From positions 1 through 16,805 of the forward strand of contig CAILKC010000505.1 in NCBI GenBank assembly GCA_903834675.1: 16,805 nucleotides of DNA, given 5' to 3'. Under the pieces are notes generated by a model. The model had not been told where the DNA came from, did not search any database, and worked only from the letters and a program-made list of their open reading frames with translations. A program made the translations under genes and the position numbers. Source of the DNA: an uncultured Victivallales bacterium. Lineage in GTDB: Bacteria; Verrucomicrobiota; Lentisphaeria; Oligosphaerales; JAFGRS01. Below are positions 1 through 7,176 of this stretch, in pieces (the stretch's first letter is position 1; each line of letters begins with the position of its first letter).

Positions 1-2
1 CA

Positions 3-2765
3 GAACGCCCCTTCCTTACCCTCGAGCGCGCCCGTGAGGCGCTGCGCGAACGGCGCCAGACCGAACCCCTGCCCGACGGTGGCATCGCCATCGTCCTGAA
101 GGGCGGTGTCTATCCCCGCCTGACCCAGAGCTTCACGCTGACGGCCGAGGACTCGGGCACAGCGACCGCGCCGGTGGTCTACCGCGCCGCCCCGGGCGAA
201 CGGCCCGTCCTGCGGGCGGGGCTGGCCCTCACCGACTTCGGCCCTCTCACCGACAGCCCGGCCGCACGGCGCCTTCCCGAAGCCGCCCGCGGCCAGGTTC
301 TGCAAGCCGACCTCCGCGCGGCCGGCATCACGGATTTTGGCAGCTTACGTCCGCGCGGCCAAGACTACTTCGGCAAGCTGGCCAACGTCGATGCGCCGGC
401 GCATCTGGAGCTTTTCTTTGACGGGGTCCCCATGTCACTGGCGCGCTGGCCGAACGACACCCCCAAGATGAGCGAGCGCTTTGCCTACGTGGAACTCGGC
501 GATCAGGTGACGGTCCGCGACGGCGGGCGGACCATGGTGAAGAACTCCGACCTCTTCTGCTACTCGAACCCACGCCAGGACGCCTGGGCCAAGGAGACCG
601 ATCCCTGGCTGTTTGGCTACTGGCAGTACGCCTATTTCTCCTCCTACCGCAAGATCCGGAGCGTCGATCCGGAGAAGAAGCGGATTCAGATCGACTGGAA
701 CCTCGCTCCCGGATCCAAGGAGCAGCCCAACGTGGTCAAAGGCTCGCCCTACCAGGGGATCAATCTGCTCTGCGAGCTGGACTGCCCCGGCGAGTGGTAT
801 CTGGACCGCGATACGGGCCTGCTGTACTTCTGGCCGCCCGCGCCCCTGGCCTCGGCCGAGGTCATGGTGTCCCTGCTCGAGGTGCCGGTCATTACAACCG
901 ACGGCGCCTCGAACCTGATCCTGCGCGGGCTGACCATCGAGGCCGGGCGTCAGCATGGGGTGGTGGTCAAGGACGGCGAGAACCTGCTGCTGGCCGGCTG
1001 CACCATTCGGGACATGGGCTGCAAGGGCGCCGATGTCGTGGGCGGACGCGGGCATGCCCTGGTCGGTTGCGACCTGGCCTACCTGGGCAACGCGGGGGTG
1101 ACGCTGAGCGGCGGCGATCTGCCTACCCTGCGCTCTTCCGAGCACGTGGTCGAGAATTGCCACATCCACCACTTTGCGCAGTGGAACCGCGGCGCCTACC
1201 AGCCGGGCATCGGCGTGAGAGGCGTGGGGGTGCGCATGTCGCACAACCTGATCCACGACGCCCCGCATCAGGCGTTTCTGATCAGCGGCAACGACAACCT
1301 GACCGAGTACAACGAAATCCACGATGTCACCCACGAAGCGGGCGACGCCGGGGCGTGGTACATGTATGGCGATACGGCGGCGCTGGCCGAGCGCGGGCAG
1401 GTCGTGCGCTACAACTACTGGCATCACCTGCCCTACAACGAGACCCTGGCGAAGGACCACTGCGTCTGTCACATGGGGGTCTACATCGATAACGTCAATG
1501 GTGGCGTCACGGTCTATGGCAATGTGTTCTCGCGCTTTGATGGGGACGCCGGCGCCGTCTTCTTCGGCGGCAGCGACGACATCATCGAGAATAACGTCTT
1601 CCACCGCTGCCGTTCCGGCATCAATATGGAGGACCGCTCCTGGGTCTACGCCAATGCCTACCAGAATCTCGATGCGAATCTGGCCAAGATGAAGGTCAAC
1701 GAGCCGCCCTGGAGCGTCCGCTATCCGCGCCTGGCCACCATTAAACCCCATACCGAGGACCTGACGCTGATCGTGCGCGGCAATGTCGTGGCTCGCAACA
1801 TCGGGCTGGATAATGGCAAGTTCATCTACGGCAACGCCACCACCATGCGCTACGCCCGCATCGAGCGCAACTGGGAGAAGGGCGACCCGGGCTTCCGAGA
1901 TGCCGATGGTGGCGACTTCGAACTCAAGCCCGACGCGCCCGTCTTCGCCACCTGCATGTTTGAGCCCCTGCCGCTCAAGGAAATGGGCCTCTACAACGAC
2001 GAGTTACGTGCCTCCTGGCCGGTCTCTCATCCGAGCGGGAACTACGAGACCCTTTACCGTGACAGCTCGAAGATTGAGAAGGCCGAGCGTAAGCCCATCG
2101 CCAAGATGCCGCTGTGCCGCGCCGCGCCGCGAACCGCGGACATCACCGTGGATGGGACTCTCAACCCCGCCGAATGGGACGGCCTCGATCCGGCCCAGGG
2201 GTATGCTCTCACGCGCAATCCGGAAAACGTCCAGACCAAGGCCCGGCCCAGCCTGATGTGGCTGCGCCGGGATGCGGAGAACCTCTACATCGCCCTGCGT
2301 CACGAACTGGAGAGCGGGCAGTCTGCCAAGCCAAAGGGCAACTCTCCCTCCTGGTGGGGGGAAGCGGATATCGCCGAGGTCATCATCGAGGGCCAGGGCG
2401 GCGACTGGTGGCCCACCGATAAGGGCCATGGGCCGATCTTCTACCTGGTCGGCGACTGCACGGGAGCCTTCGACAGCTACGCCGTCGCCGGACTGCCCAA
2501 ACCCCGCGCCGATGGCCTCCGCGGAGCGGTCCAGTACGCGGCCACCAGCACCCCGGGCGTCTGGACCTCCGAGTGGCGGATTCCCCTCGCCGCCGTGGGT
2601 CTCGACCCGAAGGAGGCCAAAGGAGTCTGCTTCAATGTCGGGGTACACAAACCCCGAACCCAGGGCGGCAATGTTTCAGCCAGCGACAAGTGGGCCGTGT
2701 GGGTCGGCGCCGAGGGCTCCAACTGGATGGTCTGGAAGGCAGGTTGGCTGAGCCTCAAGGACTAA
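3..2765 (+). CDS. Right-handed parallel beta-helix protein, GH141-like, with C-terminal CBM9-like domain (5' end outside window)
   Basis: The reading frame is open to the left edge, so the true start lies upstream. The GTG at 174 is not the start, because codons 3-173 already encode a typical N-terminal segment (PFLTLERAREALRE, then VLKGGVYPRL). Seen in order: the LARWPN motif at 438-455; a GEWYLDRDTGLLYFWPP block near 790-840; beta-helix coils rich in NLIL, VVENCHIHH, HNLIHDAPHQA and EYNEIHD at about 900-1640; and a C-terminal domain starting DITVDGTLNPAEWDG near 2142 that resembles family 9 carbohydrate-binding modules. This layout matches uncharacterised beta-helix proteins related to GH141 (fucosidase/xylanase), which is family knowledge from memory. 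I infer a secreted glycoside hydrolase or glycan-binding protein. Any signal peptide is beyond the edge, and catalytic residues cannot be assigned. The stop TAA is followed in frame by TAG at 2769, which overlaps the next gene's ribosome site. Confidence 0.85.
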   Translation, partial: ERPFLTLERAREALRERRQTEPLPDGGIAIVLKGGVYPRLTQSFTLTAEDSGTATAPVVYRAAPGERPVLRAGLALTDFGPLTDSPAARRLPEAARGQVLQADLRAAGITDFGSLRPRGQDYFGKLANVDAPAHLELFFDGVPMSLARWPNDTPKMSERFAYVELGDQVTVRDGGRTMVKNSDLFCYSNPRQDAWAKETDPWLFGYWQYAYFSSYRKIRSVDPEKKRIQIDWNLAPGSKEQPNVVKGSPYQGINLLCELDCPGEWYLDRDTGLLYFWPPAPLASAEVMVSLLEVPVITTDGASNLILRGLTIEAGRQHGVVVKDGENLLLAGCTIRDMGCKGADVVGGRGHALVGCDLAYLGNAGVTLSGGDLPTLRSSEHVVENCHIHHFAQWNRGAYQPGIGVRGVGVRMSHNLIHDAPHQAFLISGNDNLTEYNEIHDVTHEAGDAGAWYMYGDTAALAERGQVVRYNYWHHLPYNETLAKDHCVCHMGVYIDNVNGGVTVYGNVFSRFDGDAGAVFFGGSDDIIENNVFHRCRSGINMEDRSWVYANAYQNLDANLAKMKVNEPPWSVRYPRLATIKPHTEDLTLIVRGNVVARNIGLDNGKFIYGNATTMRYARIERNWEKGDPGFRDADGGDFELKPDAPVFATCMFEPLPLKEMGLYNDELRASWPVSHPSGNYETLYRDSSKIEKAERKPIAKMPLCRAAPRTADITVDGTLNPAEWDGLDPAQGYALTRNPENVQTKARPSLMWLRRDAENLYIALRHELESGQSAKPKGNSPSWWGEADIAEVIIEGQGGDWWPTDKGHGPIFYLVGDCTGAFDSYAVAGLPKPRADGLRGAVQYAATSTPGVWTSEWRIPLAAVGLDPKEAKGVCFNVGVHKPRTQGGNVSASDKWAVWVGAEGSNWMVWKAGWLSLKD

Positions 2766-2769
2766 GACT

Positions 2770-2774
2770 AGGAG
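2770..2774 (+). promoter_or_regulatory. Ribosome binding site AGGAG fixing the start at 2783
   Basis: AGGAG lies 8 bases before ATG 2783. It decides the start, because the same frame stays open 210 bases further upstream inside the preceding gene. It sits 5 bases after the previous stop codon, so translation of the two genes may be coupled. Confidence 0.85.
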
Positions 2775-2782
2775 TACATCGT

Positions 2783-5700
2783 ATGGCCGTGCAACGATCG
2801 TCCCGCTTCTCGGTGTCGCGGCTGTCCGCCCTGACGGCAGCCCTCTACTGTGCGGCCTGTACCGGGCAGGATCCCCTTCCCGCTGCCGGCGCGAGCGCTT
2901 CCTCCTCGTGGCTGAACGTCCAGGACTGCGGCGCCTCCGGTTCCCAGTTCGAAACCACGGCGGTGACCACGGCCGGCTCGAAAGAGATCGTCCTCAAGGA
3001 ACTGGGTGACTTCAAGGTCGGACAGGGCGTGACCGTGTCGCGCTGCAATATCGGCTACCAGGACGCCAGCCTGCGCGGTCCCGGCGAGCCCTATGCGTCC
3101 TACAGGCCCCTGAAGGATGCCGTCGAGATGAGGGGCTACGACGGCAGCACCGGCGGCTGGTTCGTATTCATCCTTGAAGTGGACGGCGCAGACCCCGCGA
3201 CCTTCCGCTGGAGCGATGACCTGGCGCGCTCCTGGAAGCAGAAAGGCGTGGCGGTCACCCACGACTGGCAGGCGCTCAGCAACGGGGTCGAGGTCAAGTT
3301 CAAGGCGCAGGATTGGCAACCCGGTCATCTGATCACCTTCAGCGCCCGCGATCAGCTCGTCAGCCGCATCGAGAAGATCGAGGGCACGACGCTGACCCTG
3401 GCCGGCGCCGCCAATCGCGCCGCGCCGGATGCCATCGTGCGCCATTCCGACCGGGCGGCGATCCAGGCAGCCATTGACCGCGCCATCCAGATGAGGCGCA
3501 ACCTGTTCTTTCCGGCCGGCTACTATCGCATCCCGGGGGGACTCCAGGTGCGGGCCGAAGCCATCCAGATCGAGGGGGCCAACGCCACGACCACCGTCCT
3601 GGACATCGGCGATGGCAATGGCTCCTGCTTCTCGCTGCAGGGCGGCACCGAGGTCACCATTCGGAACTTCCGCATGGTCGGTCACACCGGCCAAGCGGAG
3701 GCGCCCGGCGCCTTTCGCCTGTCCACCGGCAAACACAGCTTCTGGGCCTCCGCGCTGAAGGGCTGCAACGCCGTCAACATCACCTCGACCGAACGGGTTC
3801 TGGTGGAAAACGTCCACGCGAGCCGGATGTCGAGCGAGTGCTTCTACTGCCAGGCCCCCTCGCGGACGGGGCAGGAGGAGCCGAAGTTTTACACCAAGAA
3901 CCTGACTTTCCTGCGCTGTTCCGTGACCGACTGCGCCGCCAACGCCTTCAACAACAACGACACCTCGGAGAACACCTCGATCCTCTACTGTCGGGTGGAC
4001 GGCGCGGGCTGGCAGGCCTACGAGGGCCCGGGGCGCTTTATCAAGATCATCGGCAACTACGTCCGTAACGGTGGCAATGGCCTCTGGGTCGGCAGCATGA
4101 GCCACCGCTCCGACCACCTGCACCAACTGGGCTGCGGACAGGCGATTATCACCGACAACGTGATCGAGGGCATCGGGCGCAATCAGCGCGGCATCTGGGT
4201 GGCCCAGGGCGCCAGTCAGGTGGTCATCGCCAATAATCTCTTCATCAACTACAATGCCACCGCCATCGAGGTCGCCGGCGAAACCTGGCAGAATGCGTTC
4301 CCCGCCGAGCATGTGACCGTGACCGGCAACATCATCGACCTGACCTCCGCCGATGGCAAGGCCGCCCCGCGCACCGGCATCCGGATCACGGCCAGCGACA
4401 CCATCGTCAGCGGCAACCAAATCTATGTGCGCGGCGCCTGTGACCCGCGCGTCACCGGCATCTCGGTGGCGGAACCCGCGGTCAACGTCAGCATCCACGA
4501 CAACCTCATCCGCGCTTGCGGTTGCGGACTGCGCACCGGGCGCGTTCAGTCCACCATCACCGAGGTCATCGACGCCACCACCTTCCTGCAGACGCGGGTG
4601 CCGCTGGAGTGGAAGACCTCACACCTGTACCGCGGCTGGAACCTGGCCTGGCGCAGCGGCAGCCGAGCCAACACCGTGTCGGTGCTGGACTCCTTCGACC
4701 CGCAGTCGCTGCGCTTTAAGTTGCGGGAACCGCACGAGCTGAAGAGCGGCGATAACTTCGAGGTGTTTCCGCCCTCGGCGAACTGGTCCATCCACAGCAA
4801 CACAATCACCGGCTGCACCCAGCCCATGGTGCTGGATTCGTATGGAAGCTCGACCTCCTTCTGCCGCGACAACCTCATCTCCCGCGGCGAGGCCAGCGGG
4901 GTCAAGGACGCCATCACCATCGCCGGCCGTTTTACCCTGACCGGCAACCACATCTCGGGGTTTGACGAACCTGGCTCTGCCGCACTGAGCATAGGGCCCG
5001 ACGCGATTGGCAGAGTCGCGCGTAACCTCTGCCAACGTAACACCTTCGAGCGCTGTACCGCGGTCGTCCGAGAGGCCGGGGCGGGGCTCTGGGAGAAGTA
5101 CGTTACCGAGGGGAACCTGTTTGTGGACTGCAAGACGGTGCCGGCCAGCGGTGGCACGGTGGTCACCGCCGAGCAGCTCGAGCCCGTGCTGCTGCCGCCG
5201 CCGCCGAAGCCTGTCCTGCGGGCCGTCACACTCAGCACGCCACTGACGGTGGACGGCGCGGTCTCTGAGTGGCCCTGGCAGGACGCCTCCCGCGTCATCG
5301 CCCTGGCCCTGACCCCGGGCGGTGACCCTATCCCCACCCCGTTGGGCTACGCTTGTGCCGCCCGGGACGAGGCGAACCTGTACCTGGCCATCCGGGCGCT
5401 GCTGCCCAAGGGCATCAAAGCCGTGGGCGGGGAGAAGTGGGGCGGCTGCGACGGCGTCGAGGTCTCGTTTCAGAATGCGCAGAGCAAGGCCGCTGCGCCG
5501 ATCTACCTGGTCTGGGGCAGTGCCGATGGCAAGTCCCAGAGTGGCCCCTACGGCGGCGCTACGCCGACTCAGTTCCAGGCCCTGGAGAAGGCCCTGACCT
5601 ACGCCGCGGTCAGCACCGCCGAGGGCTGGACCTGCGAGCTGAAGATACCCTTCGCCGCGGTCGGACTCGATCCGCTGGCGGTGCCGGAGCTCTGCTTGAA

Positions 5701-5812
5701 TATCGGCTTGCGCCAGATCGCCGGCGATGTCTGGGCCGCCTGGGTGGCCACGGGTGGCGCCCTTTACCAAGTGGGGTCCGCGGGCAAGCTCGTCTTCGAA
5801 CCGAAGCCCTAA
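2783..5812 (+). CDS. Secreted pectate-lyase-fold (beta-helix) protein with C-terminal CBM9-like domain
   Basis: Protein of 1009 residues starting at the ATG served by AGGAG. Residues 1-26 form a basic then hydrophobic export signal. C26 could be lipidated, but the site (CAAC) is a weak lipobox. After a Ser/Ala linker, WLNVQDCGASGS (residue 43 on) opens a pectate-lyase-3/GH28-like beta-helix. A FRWS insert lies at residues 141-144, PAGYYRI and GGTEVTIRNFRMVGHTG mark the start of regular coils, and a second insert HLYRGWNLAW is at residues 614-623. A PPPPKP linker leads to a CBM9-like domain from about residue 813 (LTVDGAVSEWPW). The beta-helix portion is paralogous to the gene at 7177. Probable role: binding or cleaving a polysaccharide outside the cytoplasm; enzyme activity and substrate are not determinable here. 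It lies 17 bases after the preceding gene, in one likely operon. Confidence 0.85.
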   Translation: MAVQRSSRFSVSRLSALTAALYCAACTGQDPLPAAGASASSSWLNVQDCGASGSQFETTAVTTAGSKEIVLKELGDFKVGQGVTVSRCNIGYQDASLRGPGEPYASYRPLKDAVEMRGYDGSTGGWFVFILEVDGADPATFRWSDDLARSWKQKGVAVTHDWQALSNGVEVKFKAQDWQPGHLITFSARDQLVSRIEKIEGTTLTLAGAANRAAPDAIVRHSDRAAIQAAIDRAIQMRRNLFFPAGYYRIPGGLQVRAEAIQIEGANATTTVLDIGDGNGSCFSLQGGTEVTIRNFRMVGHTGQAEAPGAFRLSTGKHSFWASALKGCNAVNITSTERVLVENVHASRMSSECFYCQAPSRTGQEEPKFYTKNLTFLRCSVTDCAANAFNNNDTSENTSILYCRVDGAGWQAYEGPGRFIKIIGNYVRNGGNGLWVGSMSHRSDHLHQLGCGQAIITDNVIEGIGRNQRGIWVAQGASQVVIANNLFINYNATAIEVAGETWQNAFPAEHVTVTGNIIDLTSADGKAAPRTGIRITASDTIVSGNQIYVRGACDPRVTGISVAEPAVNVSIHDNLIRACGCGLRTGRVQSTITEVIDATTFLQTRVPLEWKTSHLYRGWNLAWRSGSRANTVSVLDSFDPQSLRFKLREPHELKSGDNFEVFPPSANWSIHSNTITGCTQPMVLDSYGSSTSFCRDNLISRGEASGVKDAITIAGRFTLTGNHISGFDEPGSAALSIGPDAIGRVARNLCQRNTFERCTAVVREAGAGLWEKYVTEGNLFVDCKTVPASGGTVVTAEQLEPVLLPPPPKPVLRAVTLSTPLTVDGAVSEWPWQDASRVIALALTPGGDPIPTPLGYACAARDEANLYLAIRALLPKGIKAVGGEKWGGCDGVEVSFQNAQSKAAAPIYLVWGSADGKSQSGPYGGATPTQFQALEKALTYAAVSTAEGWTCELKIPFAAVGLDPLAVPELCLNIGLRQIAGDVWAAWVATGGALYQVGSAGKLVFEPKP

Positions 5813-5866
5813 GGACATCGCCCCAGCCCACCCACGCTGTGTCTGAGAACCTGGAGAACGAGCACC

Positions 5867-7144
5867 ATGGCCGGTTCCGCGCCCGCCCAGTCTCCCTCAG
5901 CCGTGCCCGAGCATGACCGGCGTATCCTGCGCGAACTGGGTCAACGCAAGACCGAGATCGCGGCGCTGCCGCTGCAACGCGAACACCGCGAGCTGTGGCG
6001 GCGCCTGAATCAACTCGACTCGGTCCGCCCCATGGTCTGGCTGTTTGAGGTGCCCTGGCATGAGATGGACGTGGCCCAGGAACTGGTCCTGCATTGCGAG
6101 AGCCCGATCGGCCGCGGCCTCGAGGGGATGTTGCGCCGGGAATTGTACCAGTGGGATCACATGCGGGGCGACATGGTCGTCGAACCGCTGATCGAGGTGC
6201 CGCCCGCCGTGCGCGATACCGGGTTCGGGATCAATGAAAAGGTCGACGTCGCACGCACCGACGCCAGCAGTGACGTCGTCTCGCGGCACTACCAGATTCA
6301 GATCCGCGACGAGAGCGACATCGAGAAGATCCGGCTCCCCGAGGTGACTCTCGATGCGGCGGCCTGGGAGCGCAATCTGGCGCTGTATCGGGAGATCTTT
6401 GCGGACTCGGTGCGGGTCGAAAAATGCGGCATCAAGGGGACCAGCATTGCCCCGTGGGACCTCATCGTACGCCTGACCGGGGTCGAGGAAATCCTGACGG
6501 ATATGTGCCTCCGACCCGCCTACGTCCATCGGCTCATGAACCACCTCACCCAGGCCCACCTGCATCGCCTGGACCGCTATGAGGAACTTAACCTCCTCGC
6601 CCCCAACAACGACCGCTGGCTGGGCGGCGGTCCGCAGTACACCAACGAACTGCCGCCGACGGACTTCAACCCCGCGAGGGTTCGGCCGCAGGACCTCTGG
6701 GGCCGCACCATGTCGCAGATCTTCTCGGCCGTATCTCCGGCCATGCATGAAGAGTTCGCGTTGCAGTACGAGTGCCGCTGGCTGCAGCGCTTCGGCCTGA
6801 CCTACTACGGCTGTTGCGAACCCCTGGACCGCAAGGTCGAGATCCTGCGCCGCCACGTGCCGAACCTGCGTAAGCTCTCCATGAGTCCGTGGGTAGACCT
6901 TGACCTTGCCGCGCAGAACGTGGGAACCGACTTCGTCTTCTCCTACAAGCACAGTCCCGCGCTGCTGGCCACGGACACCTGGGACCCGGACTTCGTGCGC
7001 CGCTCGCTGCAGCAGGACCTGAAGCGTCTCCGTGGGCTGCACGTCGAGATCATCATGAAAGACATCAGCACGGTTCGTTACGAGCCGAGACGTCTGTGGG
7101 AATGGGCCCAGATCGCCCGCGAAGTCGCCGAACAAAGCGTTTAA
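5867..7144 (+). CDS. Uroporphyrinogen-decarboxylase-like (URO-D superfamily) TIM-barrel protein, not HemE
   Basis: Protein of 425 residues with no signal peptide, so cytoplasmic. GGAG at 5853-5856 lies 10 bases before the ATG. The second half has features I associate with the UROD/MtaA-like superfamily: EKCGIKGTSIAPWDLIVRL, NDRWLGGG, YYGCCEPLDRKVEILRRHVP with C316 and C317, then LRKLSMSPWVDLDLAAQN and FSYKHSPALLA. Classical HemE motifs (the RQAGR-type N-terminal segment) are absent and there is no haem gene nearby, so haem synthesis is unlikely. In the characterised zinc methyltransferases of this superfamily (MtaA, MtbA, CmuA), His and Cys ligands hold zinc; the Cys pair here could have such a role, which is inference. 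It sits between two paralogous secreted beta-helix genes with short gaps, implying a linked function such as processing an imported product. The true substrate is unknown. Confidence 0.75.
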   Translation: MAGSAPAQSPSAVPEHDRRILRELGQRKTEIAALPLQREHRELWRRLNQLDSVRPMVWLFEVPWHEMDVAQELVLHCESPIGRGLEGMLRRELYQWDHMRGDMVVEPLIEVPPAVRDTGFGINEKVDVARTDASSDVVSRHYQIQIRDESDIEKIRLPEVTLDAAAWERNLALYREIFADSVRVEKCGIKGTSIAPWDLIVRLTGVEEILTDMCLRPAYVHRLMNHLTQAHLHRLDRYEELNLLAPNNDRWLGGGPQYTNELPPTDFNPARVRPQDLWGRTMSQIFSAVSPAMHEEFALQYECRWLQRFGLTYYGCCEPLDRKVEILRRHVPNLRKLSMSPWVDLDLAAQNVGTDFVFSYKHSPALLATDTWDPDFVRRSLQQDLKRLRGLHVEIIMKDISTVRYEPRRLWEWAQIAREVAEQSV

Positions 7145-7163
7145 GGAAAGTCGGATACCGTAC

Positions 7164-7168
7164 AGGAG
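7164..7168 (+). promoter_or_regulatory. Ribosome binding site AGGAG fixing the start at 7177
   Basis: AGGAG lies 8 bases before ATG 7177. The frame is open further upstream to 7096, inside the preceding gene, but only the 7177 start has this site and gives a credible signal peptide. Confidence 0.85.
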
Positions 7169-7176
7169 AACCGCTC

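Noticed and set aside
2573..2782. Upstream extension of the second beta-helix gene
   Set aside because: It lies inside the preceding gene and would bury the signal peptide; AGGAG sits just before ATG 2783.
2768..4498. Long open frame on the minus strand opposite the second beta-helix gene (576 codons), and similar ones at 435-1751, 4619-5818, 5897-7135 and 7228-8709
   Set aside because: Opposite strands of GC-rich genes with strong third-position G/C are often open. These translations have biased, repetitive composition, no recognisable domains, and lie opposite genes with clear domains and ribosome sites.
5867..7144. hemE (uroporphyrinogen decarboxylase of haem synthesis)
   Set aside because: Fold-level similarity only; the N-terminal HemE signature is missing and neighbours are glycan genes.
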